Below the pieces are notes generated by a model. It saw only the letters and a program-made list of their open reading frames with translations. It was not told the origin of the DNA and did not search any database. A program made the translations under genes and the position numbers. Of a stretch of 64,000 nt of DNA, positions 55,300 to 62,699 are shown piece by piece. Source of the DNA: an uncultured Gammaproteobacteria bacterium (lineage in GTDB: Bacteria; Pseudomonadota; Gammaproteobacteria; DRLM01); assembly GCA_947259075.1 (NCBI GenBank), contig CAMYKQ010000057.1, positions 1 through 64,000 of the forward strand, in the 5' to 3' direction. The stretch's first letter is position 1. Each line of letters starts with the position of its first letter.

Positions 55300-57513
55300 T
55301 CAGGCCCCGCTCGCCGCGGCCGCGGCACGTTTTTTCACCGGCGTATGCAGGCGGCGGCGGTAGAGCGCAAGCGCCGGCAACACACTCAGCAGCAAGACAC
55401 CGGCGACGAGACCCAAGGGCCAGAGCACGGGCTGATTCCACTCATTTTGTTTTTCGGCGCGCAGAACCGGGTCAATGCGCAAATATTTAAGCGTGTTATT
55501 GGCCATTAGATTGGGCTGGGCGTTTTTGTACCAGGCATGGTAGAGACGAAAATCCTTGGGATTAAAACCCCAGATCCACGGCGCATCGTACCGCGCGATC
55601 TCCACCATCTCGTCAATGACGGCCTGGCGCGCCGGGCCATTGGGCATGTTCTTCATGCGATTGAATAGACGATTGAACGCGGGATTGTCGTAATTGGCGG
55701 CGTTTTCCCCTTGGCTCTTGGCCTTGGCGTTGGGGCCGTATAGCAGAAACAGGAAATTTTCCGGGTCGGGATAATCGGCGTTCCAGCCCCACATGAAGAT
55801 TTGCGCGTTACCCTTGAGCATCTTGTCTTGAAAACGGTTGTAGTCGGTGTTGCGTATATTGAGTTCGACATTGATCTTCTGCAACTGCTTGCGAAACCAA
55901 TTGAGCCGCGCCTTATCATCGGGCCCCCCAGCGGTGATATCGAGATTCAACAGCAAGGGCGCGCCGGTCTGGGCATCCGCGCCGTTGGGATATCCGGCCT
56001 CGGCGAGCAAACGCCGCGCGGTGTCGATCGACTTGCGCCGCGCCGCGTCGCCTACCCAGTCATAGACATAGGGATTGATACCGGCGCGGCCACTCACATT
56101 GCCGAAGATGCCCGGCGGCAGCGGCCCCTGCGCGGGCAGGCCGCGGCCGTTGGCGAAGATGGAAATGTATTCTTCATAGTCGATGGCGATGGACACGGCC
56201 TGACGCAGTTTGCGCGCGCGTTCATTCAGGCCGCCCACGACTGAGTCGAGCATATTGAAGCCCATGTAAAAGGTGGACGCGGCCACCGTCGTCTTCAAGG
56301 CAATGCCTTTTTTCCGCATATCATCCGTCAAGCTGGCTTCGCCTTGGGCGCCAACGCGCACGGCTTGATCGAAGCTGTCGGAACTCACGCCGGAGGCGTC
56401 GTAATAACCCTGAAGAAATTTATTCCAATAGGGAATGCTCTCCTTCTCCAGGCTGTACACCGCCTTGTCGATCAAGGGCAGCGCTTTACCGGCATCGGCG
56501 AGTAAGCCGTTCTTCGCATCTTGCTCCTCGCCCTCGCTGGGATAAAGCTCACCGTGGAATCGCGGATTTTTTTCCAGCACCATTTCGCGGTTGGGATTAT
56601 TGACCGTCAGCATATACGGCCCGCTGCCCAGCGGATACCAATCGAGCGTGAGGTTCTTCTCCGCCATGCCGGGCTGGCCGTAAAAGCGGTCGGCCTCCGG
56701 CGGCATGGGCGAGAAGAAGGGCATGGACAGCCAGTAGACGAATTGAGGATAAACGCCGCGGATCTTGATGCGGTAAGTATAATCGTCCACCACCTCCACG
56801 CCTTCTAAAGGATAACGGCTGAGGTCGATGAAGGCATTTTTACCATCCCGCGCCACCGCGTCCTCGTAGGCCTTTTGCACGCTGGCTTGATAGGCCTGCA
56901 TACCGGTGATGTACTCGCTCATCAAACCGACGATGGGCGAATGCAGTTTGGGATGAACGAGGCGCTTTATCTGATGGACGAAATCCGCCGCGGTAACCTC
57001 GCGGCTGCCGTGTTCGGGAAAATCCGCCAGGGTGTTCGCCGCCGCGACTTGTTCGCGCGACAGCTTGAAATAGACGCCCTCGCCCGCCGCGTTGACGGCC
57101 AAGGCCGGATGCGGCTGGTAGTGCATGCCGGGGCGGATATGAACCTCGTACACCGTGTACGCCACCGCTTCCGCCGCCGCGTCAGCGGGCAGCGGCTGGT
57201 CCGCGGCATCATAGTAGCGCGCCTCGGGCAGGCTTGCCGCGGAGAGCGGGATGAGTTCGTAGGGGCGTTTCAGGTAATGGTATTGCAGCGGCGGCTCGTA
57301 GATCTGGCCGATGAAGGCATACTCGTTGGAACTATAGGAACGCGCCGGGTCAAGGTGTTTGGGCCGCTCCGAAAAAGAGGAAAACAACACATTACCCCGC
57401 TCTTCGGCGGCGGAGTGCGGATTATTCCAAGGCCCCTCGCCACAGGCGCCGAGCGCGATGATAAGCAGACCGGCCACAGCGGCCCGGCCCCATCGAAATA
57501 TGCGATTAGTCAT
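55300..57513 (-). CDS. yejA: Peptide ABC transporter substrate-binding protein (YejA-like) with lipobox and C-terminal membrane helix
   Basis: The 737-residue SBP_bac_5 protein should capture peptides for the YejBEF-like permease. It begins with a lipoprotein signal (VAGLLIIALGAC, lipid-modified Cys24). The binding domain includes VLFSSFSERPKHLDPARSYSSNEYAFIGQIYEPPL, the lobe motif YPLGSGPYML, and a C-terminal lobe with RNTDYNRFQDKMLKGNAQIFMWGWNADYPDPENFL. It ends, unusually, with a hydrophobic helix (about 697-718, VLWPLGLVAGVLLLSVLPALAL) and a Lys/Arg-rich tail. E. coli YejA is about 604 residues and lacks this. It is the first gene of the operon and is divergent from fabI. Confidence 0.93.
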   Translation of the reverse strand: MTNRIFRWGRAAVAGLLIIALGACGEGPWNNPHSAAEERGNVLFSSFSERPKHLDPARSYSSNEYAFIGQIYEPPLQYHYLKRPYELIPLSAASLPEARYYDAADQPLPADAAAEAVAYTVYEVHIRPGMHYQPHPALAVNAAGEGVYFKLSREQVAAANTLADFPEHGSREVTAADFVHQIKRLVHPKLHSPIVGLMSEYITGMQAYQASVQKAYEDAVARDGKNAFIDLSRYPLEGVEVVDDYTYRIKIRGVYPQFVYWLSMPFFSPMPPEADRFYGQPGMAEKNLTLDWYPLGSGPYMLTVNNPNREMVLEKNPRFHGELYPSEGEEQDAKNGLLADAGKALPLIDKAVYSLEKESIPYWNKFLQGYYDASGVSSDSFDQAVRVGAQGEASLTDDMRKKGIALKTTVAASTFYMGFNMLDSVVGGLNERARKLRQAVSIAIDYEEYISIFANGRGLPAQGPLPPGIFGNVSGRAGINPYVYDWVGDAARRKSIDTARRLLAEAGYPNGADAQTGAPLLLNLDITAGGPDDKARLNWFRKQLQKINVELNIRNTDYNRFQDKMLKGNAQIFMWGWNADYPDPENFLFLLYGPNAKAKSQGENAANYDNPAFNRLFNRMKNMPNGPARQAVIDEMVEIARYDAPWIWGFNPKDFRLYHAWYKNAQPNLMANNTLKYLRIDPVLRAEKQNEWNQPVLWPLGLVAGVLLLSVLPALALYRRRLHTPVKKRAAAAASGA

Positions 57514-57739
57514 TCCATTCCGCCGCCAGCACTCCCCAACTCACGGCGTTCAGTATAAACATAATCCCGCGCACTAATCACCGGGCCGGTGCATACATCT
57601 CCCCTTCACGCGCCGCCGGATTTTCGGTACTGTTAGCCGTAGTCACGGCCCGGCTCGCTTAGCGCCGAGAAAAGGGCGAAAATAGCCGCAGGATTCTGGG
57701 TGCTCCACGCGCCACCTACCACAACAAAGGACCCATGTT

Positions 57740-58522
57740 ATGGCATTTCTACAAGGCAAACGCGCGCTGATCGTCGGCGTCGCCAGCAACCGTTCCATCG
57801 CCTGGGGCATCGCCCAAGCGATGCACCGTGAAGGCGCCGAACTGGCCTTCACCTATCAAAACGAAAAACTGCTGTCGCGGGTGGAAAACGCCGCGGCGGA
57901 ATGCGGCTCGCAGATCGTGCTGCCCTGCGACGTCGCCGAGGACAGTCAGATCGAGGCGATGTTCGAGAAGCTCGACGACTACTGGGACCACCTCGACATC
58001 ATCGTCCACTCCGTCGCCTTCGCGCCGCGCGCCGAGCTGGAAGGCGATTACGTCGACTGCACCACGCGCCAAGGCTTCATCACCGCGCACGAGATCAGCT
58101 CCTACAGCTTCACCGCCCTGGCCAAGGCCGGACGTAAAATGATGGCGGGCCGTAACGGCGCCTTGCTCACCTTGAGTTATCTCGGCGCCGAACGCGCCAT
58201 CCCCAACTACAATGTCATGGGCCTGGCCAAGGCCAGTCTCGAGGCCAATGTGCGTTATATGGCGCAAAGCCTGGGGCCGGAAGGCATACGCGTCAACGCC
58301 GTCTCGGCCGGCCCCATCAAAACCCTCGCCGCCGCGGGCATCAGCGATTTCCGCAAGGTGCTCGAGCAAGTAGCCCAGCATTCACCCATGCGCCGCAACG
58401 TCACTATCGACGAAGTCGGCAACGCCGGCGCCTTTCTGTGCTCCGACCTCGCCTCGGGCATCAGCGGCGAAATCCTCTACGTGGACGGCGGCTACAACAC
58501 CGTCGGCATGAGCATCGGCTAA
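57740..58522 (+). CDS. fabI: Enoyl-[acyl-carrier-protein] reductase FabI (NADH)
   Basis: FabI catalyses the last reduction of each fatty-acid elongation cycle and is the triclosan target. The 260-residue SDR protein has the NADH-binding start [35 protein letters not shown], and the active site with Tyr147, Tyr157 and Lys164 in [37 protein letters not shown] carries the substrate-loop Phe. Position 93, Gly in the E. coli enzyme (HSIGFAP), is Ala here (HSVAFAP). AAAGGA precedes the ATG. It is divergent from the yej-like operon and followed by a symporter gene. Confidence 0.97.
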   Translation: MAFLQGKRALIVGVASNRSIAWGIAQAMHREGAELAFTYQNEKLLSRVENAAAECGSQIVLPCDVAEDSQIEAMFEKLDDYWDHLDIIVHSVAFAPRAELEGDYVDCTTRQGFITAHEISSYSFTALAKAGRKMMAGRNGALLTLSYLGAERAIPNYNVMGLAKASLEANVRYMAQSLGPEGIRVNAVSAGPIKTLAAAGISDFRKVLEQVAQHSPMRRNVTIDEVGNAGAFLCSDLASGISGEILYVDGGYNTVGMSIG

Positions 58523-58584
58523 ATCCCGCTCACTCCGCGCGGCAAGACGCCTTGCCGCGCGGCCTCACCAACGAAAGGCCCACC

Positions 58585-59799
58585 ATGCCGCACAAGCATG
58601 CCGTCATTCTCCTCGGGCTCATCATCATCGGCGTCATCGCCGGTGTGCTATCGGGCTGGTTCTTCGGTCCCGCGATGCAAAGCGTGGGCTGGCTCGGCAC
58701 CCTGTTTCTCAATGCCCTCAAAATGATGATCATCCCGCTGATCCTCGCGGCGGTCATCAGCGGCGTCGCCTCGCTCGGCGACGTGCGCAAGCTGGGACGC
58801 ATCGGCGGGGTCACGCTGATTTATTACACCAGCACCACCGCCATCGCGGTCTTGATCGGCCTGATCGTGGTCAACATCATCCAGCCCGGCGCGGGGCTGG
58901 ACTTACAGGGCGGCGTCATCCCCGAAAAGGTGCAGGGCAAGGAAGACACGGGCGTCAGTGACATTCTACTGTCCATGGTCTCACCCAATCTCATCGCCTC
59001 CGCCGCCGACACCCAATTATTACCGATCATTCTCTTCGCCATTTTGTTTTCCGCCGCGCTCACTACGATAGGCGCGAAGGGCCAACACGTCATCAGCTTC
59101 TTCGACGGCGTCAACGAGGCGATGATGAAGATCGTGATCTGGGTGATGTACTTCGCGCCCATCGGCATCTTCGCGCTGGTGGCGGCGCGGCTGGGTCAAG
59201 CCGGCGGCGGCGAGGCCTTTCTCGCGCAATTGCAGGCCGTAGGTTTGCACGTGGTGACGGTATTGAGCGGACTGGCGCTCCACTTTCTCGTGCTCATGGC
59301 CATTTTGATCTTCATCGCGCGGCGCGGCGTGGATTATTTAGTGACCATGTTGCGCGCGCTGCTCACCGCCTTCGGCACCGCAAGCTCCTCCGCCACCCTG
59401 CCGCTCACCATGGAATGCGCGCGTGAGAACAAGGTAGACGAGCGCGCCGTGCGTTTCGTGATTCCCTTGGGCAGCACGGTGAACATGGACGGCACGGCAT
59501 TATATGAAGCGGCGGCGGTGATGTTCATCGCCCAGGCTTACGGTTTTGATTTGAGCATGGGGCAACAGGCCATCGTCTTCGTCACCGCCACCCTCGCCGC
59601 CATCGGCGCGGCGGGTATTCCCGAAGCGGGCTTGGTCACCATGGTGATCGTGCTCAGCGCGGTGGGTCTGCCGCTGGAAGGCATCGGCTTGTTGCTGGCG
59701 GTGGATTGGTTCTTGGACCGCTTCCGCACCAGCATCAATGTCTGGGGCGACGCGGTGGGCGCGGCGGTGGTCCACCGTTTTTTACCCAAGGGAAATTAA
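58585..59799 (+). CDS. Dicarboxylate/glutamate:cation symporter (DAACS family)
   Basis: DAACS carriers import C4-dicarboxylates or glutamate/aspartate with Na+ or H+. From the ATG at 58585 (GAAAGG upstream) the protein has 404 residues with a hydrophobic pattern of about eight helices. It has the HP1 serine motif GTASSSATLPLTMECARE, TM7 signature GSTVNMDGTALYEAAAVMFIAQAYG, and the HP2 region AAIGAAGIPEAGLVTMVIVLSAVGLPLEG ending LDRFRTSINVWGDAVGA. GltP, GltT and DctA cannot be separated by eye. It follows fabI by 62 nt and converges on ppiD across a 40-bp palindrome. Confidence 0.94.
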   Translation: MPHKHAVILLGLIIIGVIAGVLSGWFFGPAMQSVGWLGTLFLNALKMMIIPLILAAVISGVASLGDVRKLGRIGGVTLIYYTSTTAIAVLIGLIVVNIIQPGAGLDLQGGVIPEKVQGKEDTGVSDILLSMVSPNLIASAADTQLLPIILFAILFSAALTTIGAKGQHVISFFDGVNEAMMKIVIWVMYFAPIGIFALVAARLGQAGGGEAFLAQLQAVGLHVVTVLSGLALHFLVLMAILIFIARRGVDYLVTMLRALLTAFGTASSSATLPLTMECARENKVDERAVRFVIPLGSTVNMDGTALYEAAAVMFIAQAYGFDLSMGQQAIVFVTATLAAIGAAGIPEAGLVTMVIVLSAVGLPLEGIGLLLAVDWFLDRFRTSINVWGDAVGAAVVHRFLPKGN

Positions 59800-59814
59800 A
59801 CGCGGCCTATCCGG

Positions 59815-59854
59815 CTTGCTTGCGCCGCACCCGGCCGGGTGCGGCGCAAGCAAG
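59815..59854. terminator. 40-bp perfect palindrome between convergent genes
   Basis: Twenty bases from 59815 (starting CTTGCTTGCGCCGCACCCGG) are followed without spacer by their exact reverse complement. In RNA from either direction this makes a very stable hairpin (18 bp with a 4-nt loop). It lies between the symporter stop and the ppiD stop. There is no U-run, so it probably works as a bidirectional 3'-end stabiliser, a factor-assisted terminator, or a barrier to convergent transcription. Confidence 0.75.
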
Positions 59855-59889
59855 TGAAGTCCCGCGGAGAAGACCCGCGCGGACCATGA

Positions 59890-61800
59890 TCACATCTTAT
59901 CGGGATAACGCTTGATCGTGGTCTTGGCTTCCAGCGCCTTGGCATAAGCCTGAAACTCATTGCCGCCTCGGCTGCGCACCAGCGTCTCGGTGGCGCTTTT
60001 TTTGGCCGCGTCATCGGCCAAAGCCGGATCACCGTCCTTCACCTCGTACACCGCGATCACCGCGAAATCACCCGAGACTAAGACCTTGCCACCAAAGACG
60101 GGCTTACCGGGCAAGGGGCGCGGCAAGCGGAAGGCCTCGCCGGTAATTTCCGGATTCACCTCGGCCGCTACCCGGCCCACGGCGGCCGGACGCTCCCACG
60201 TAAGTTTGGCGGACTTGGCCAGCTCAGCGATGTCTTCGCCTTTTTCCAAGCGGCCGATCAGGGCTTGGCCGGTCTCTTGCGCCTTTTTCATCGCGGCGCT
60301 ATGGCGCAGCGTTTGACGGATGTCTTCACGCACCTCGTCCAATGAACGCACGCCCTCGGCTTTACGTTCCTTGACTCGCAGCACCACTTCGTGGTCGGCG
60401 CTCAACTCAATAGGCTCACTGTTGTTACCGCGCTGCAGCACATCCTCGGCGAAGGCGGCGGTACGCACCTTGGGATTGGCGGCGATACCTAAACCGCGCT
60501 CGCGGCTGAAGGGCTCGGTAGTGCGCAGCTGCAAACCCAAGGCTTTCGCCGCCACGCTCAGATTATCGGGATTTTCAAACGTCAGGTTGTAAAGCTGCTC
60601 GGCCTGGGCGAAGTACTGCTCCTCGGCACGCTGACGCTTGAGCTCACGCTCCAATTGCGCGCGGACTTCTTCAAACGGCTTGGACTCGCCGCCTCGCAGC
60701 GCTTCCAGTTTGATAATGTGAAAACCGAAGGCACTGCGCACCGGCTCGCTCACATCCCCCACGGCTAAGGCGAAGCTCGCATCCTCGAAAGCCTTGTCCA
60801 TAATGCCGCGGCCAAAGAAACCCAAGTCACCGCCATTCTGCGCCGAACCGGGATCTTGCGAAACCTCACGGGCCAGATCGGCGAAAGATCCACCTTGACG
60901 CACGCGCGCGAGAACATCCTGCGCCTTGGTCCGCGCCGCATCGACTTCCGCCTGCGGCGCATCACTGCCCACTTGAATCAAGATATGCCGCGCCTGCCGT
61001 TCTTCCGGGACGGAAAAGTCGCGTTTACGCTCTTGGTAAAACTGCTGCAAATTTTCTTCAGTCACTTGCACGCCGCCGGCCAAGCTGGCCACCGATAATT
61101 CGAGATACTCGACGCTCACTTGTTCGGGCGTGCGGTACTGGTCGCGATTGTCATTGTAATATTTCTCGATGGTGGCATCGTCAATCGCCGCCGTCTGCGC
61201 GAATTGAGCGGCCGGCACGATCATATAACCAAGCTCGCGCCGCTGCTCGCGCAAACGAATCAAGGCTTCTATTTCGGCGCGGGTAGCAAAAGCGCTGTCC
61301 ATCACGCCCTGACGTAATTGCTGCAAGAGCAAATCGCCGCGCACCGATTGTTCAAAACCCTTCACCGACAGGCCCTGTGAGCGCAGGAGGCGATTGTAGA
61401 GCTCCTTGTCGAATTGACCGGCGTTCTGCAACTCGGGAATGGTGCGGATATAATTCGCCAAACGAACATCGCTGATTCGCATACCGCTTTGCGCGGCATT
61501 TAGCACCAGGACTTCGCGCCCGATCATGCCGTCGAGCACATCGGCCTTCATGGTTTTTTCGTCGAATAAATCAGGGTCGAAATTCTGGCCCAGCATCTGT
61601 TGCAGGCGCGCGCGCTGCTGCTGATAGGCTTGTTGAAATTGGTCAGCGGAAATTTCCGTCCCATCAACCTCGGCGACATTCACCGATACCTCGGGACTGG
61701 TATATTCCTGGATTCCCCAAAGGGCGAAGGTGGCGATAAGTAAACTTACGATAACCCATGCAATCCAACCTTGAGCGCGTTCACGAATGAATTCAAGCAT
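59890..61800 (-). CDS. ppiD: Periplasmic folding chaperone PpiD
   Basis: PpiD is an inner-membrane-anchored periplasmic chaperone near the Sec translocon. The 636-residue protein has a short cytoplasmic start and one membrane helix (about 12-34, GWIAWVIVSLLIATFALWGI). An N-terminal SurA-like chaperone region (about 36-260) and a parvulin domain (about 265-362, ARHILIQVGSDAPQAEVDAA ... GGDLGFFGRGIMDKAFEDASFAL ... SAFGFHIIKLE) follow. A second, degenerate parvulin-like C-terminal part completes it. It is downstream of hupB with two tRNA genes between, so the lon-hupB-ppiD order of E. coli is kept. Confidence 0.96.
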   Translation of the reverse strand: MLEFIRERAQGWIAWVIVSLLIATFALWGIQEYTSPEVSVNVAEVDGTEISADQFQQAYQQQRARLQQMLGQNFDPDLFDEKTMKADVLDGMIGREVLVLNAAQSGMRISDVRLANYIRTIPELQNAGQFDKELYNRLLRSQGLSVKGFEQSVRGDLLLQQLRQGVMDSAFATRAEIEALIRLREQRRELGYMIVPAAQFAQTAAIDDATIEKYYNDNRDQYRTPEQVSVEYLELSVASLAGGVQVTEENLQQFYQERKRDFSVPEERQARHILIQVGSDAPQAEVDAARTKAQDVLARVRQGGSFADLAREVSQDPGSAQNGGDLGFFGRGIMDKAFEDASFALAVGDVSEPVRSAFGFHIIKLEALRGGESKPFEEVRAQLERELKRQRAEEQYFAQAEQLYNLTFENPDNLSVAAKALGLQLRTTEPFSRERGLGIAANPKVRTAAFAEDVLQRGNNSEPIELSADHEVVLRVKERKAEGVRSLDEVREDIRQTLRHSAAMKKAQETGQALIGRLEKGEDIAELAKSAKLTWERPAAVGRVAAEVNPEITGEAFRLPRPLPGKPVFGGKVLVSGDFAVIAVYEVKDGDPALADDAAKKSATETLVRSRGGNEFQAYAKALEAKTTIKRYPDKM

Positions 61801-61869
61801 GCCCGAGTGTGTCCCCGCGTCGTTGTGAGTCTGGAATGCGCTGAACTGCCGCGCCCGTTAAAGGCCGTT

Positions 61870-61875
61870 ATTGTA
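61870..61875 (-). promoter_or_regulatory. Candidate -10 box of ppiD
   Basis: TACAAT on the minus strand lies about 70 nt before the ppiD start, in the AT-rich part of the gap after the tRNA terminator. The -35 region is a poor match (T-rich, inside the terminator), so the call rests on the -10 and its position. Confidence 0.35.
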
Positions 61876-61890
61876 TACGCATTACGCTAT

Positions 61891-61926
61891 AAATAAAAAA
61901 GGGCACACTGACCAGTGCGCCCTTTT
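61891..61926 (-). terminator. Intrinsic terminator after tRNA-Asp
   Basis: AAAAGGGCGCACTG pairs with CAGTGTGCCCTTTT (one G-U pair, arms 61897-61910 and 61913-61926) and is followed by TTTATTT on the minus strand. It lies 12 nt after the tRNA-Asp CCA and probably ends the hupB-tRNA-Val-tRNA-Asp transcript. Confidence 0.88.
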
Positions 61927-61938
61927 AGTTTTGCAATA

Positions 61939-62015
61939 TGGCGGAGTGGACGGGACTTGAACCCGCGACCCCCGGCGTGACAGGCCGGTATTCTAACCAG
62001 CTGAACTACCACTCC
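61939..62015 (-). tRNA. tRNA-Asp (GUC), CCA encoded
   Basis: The 77-nt cloverleaf starts GGAGTGG and ends CCACTCC-G-CCA. The anticodon loop CTGTCAC carries GTC and the T-loop is TTCAAGT. G73 as discriminator is an aspartate identity element. It is 18 nt after tRNA-Val. Confidence 0.98.
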
Positions 62016-62033
62016 TAAATCGTAAAACTTTTT

Positions 62034-62109
62034 TGGTGGGTGCTGAGGGGATCGAACCCCCGACATTCGCCGTGTAAAGGCGACGCTCTCCCAGCTGAGC
62101 TAAGCACCC
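62034..62109 (-). tRNA. tRNA-Val (UAC), CCA encoded
   Basis: The 76-nt cloverleaf starts GGGTGCT and ends AGCACCC-A-CCA. The anticodon loop TTTACAC carries TAC, the D-arm is GCTCAGCTGGGAGAGC and the T-loop is TTCGATC. It begins 29 nt after the hupB stop. Confidence 0.98.
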
Positions 62110-62138
62110 CAGCTAAGCCGCACCCCAAGGGCGGGCCG

Positions 62139-62411
62139 CTATTGTACGGCGTCCTTGAGCCCTTTGCCAGCCTTAAATGCAGGGATCTTGGCTGCCTTAA
62201 TCTTGATGGTCTCACCGGTCTGGGGATTGCGACCGTCGCGGGCTTCACGCTGACGCACACTGAAGGTACCAAAACCCACCAAGGTGACTTGATCGTTGTT
62301 CTGCAGTGCCTTGGTGATAGAGTCAACCAGCGCATCCACAGCGCGGCCAGCGGCCGCTTTTGAAATATCAGCCGATTCCGCTACGGCGTCGATCAATTCT
62401 GATTTATTCAC
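62139..62411 (-). CDS. hupB: Nucleoid-associated protein HU-beta
   Basis: HU is an abundant dimeric DNA-bending protein of the nucleoid. The 90-residue protein has [60 protein letters not shown] with the DNA-inserting RNPQTG arm, and ends [13 protein letters not shown]. The start codon is GTG at 62411, with GAGGAGAAATAAAGG upstream. It follows lon, as in E. coli, but has its own strong promoter and no terminator before tRNA-Val. Confidence 0.97.
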   Translation of the reverse strand: MNKSELIDAVAESADISKAAAGRAVDALVDSITKALQNNDQVTLVGFGTFSVRQREARDGRNPQTGETIKIKAAKIPAFKAGKGLKDAVQ

Positions 62412-62504
62412 CCTTTATTTCTCCTCGTTAACATTATCTACGCTGCCGCCCAATCATCAGAGCGCGTCTTCTTCGGATTAGGCACTTCCGCGCTAGAGGC
62501 GCAA

Positions 62505-62533
62505 TTTATACATACCGTCTCGATGACTGTCAA
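62505..62533 (-). promoter_or_regulatory. Strong sigma70 promoter of hupB
   Basis: TTGACA (62528-62533) and TATAAA (62505-62510) are separated by exactly 17 bp on the minus strand, about 95 nt before the hupB GTG. This is the closest match to consensus in the window. The ~95-nt leader before the start is AT/GC-mixed without a clear fold. Confidence 0.85.
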
Positions 62534-62649
62534 GCGAAGCGCGCCGTATTCGCGCATTAATATGCGGTCGAATTAATTAGAAATATTTATTACGGGCATT
62601 GCACTCGCCACCGCTTTTATGCTCCAGGTCGGCGCGCATCGATGTCCGC

Positions 62650-62677
62650 AAAAAAATGGGCGCCTCACGGCGCCCAT
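62650..62677 (-). terminator. Intrinsic terminator of lon
   Basis: ATGGGCGCC-GTGA-GGCGCCCAT (62656-62677) forms a 9-bp stem followed by TTTTTT on the minus strand, 23 nt after the lon stop. It separates lon from the hupB promoter. Confidence 0.92.
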
Positions 62678-62699
62678 TAGTTATTTATATAAACAAATT

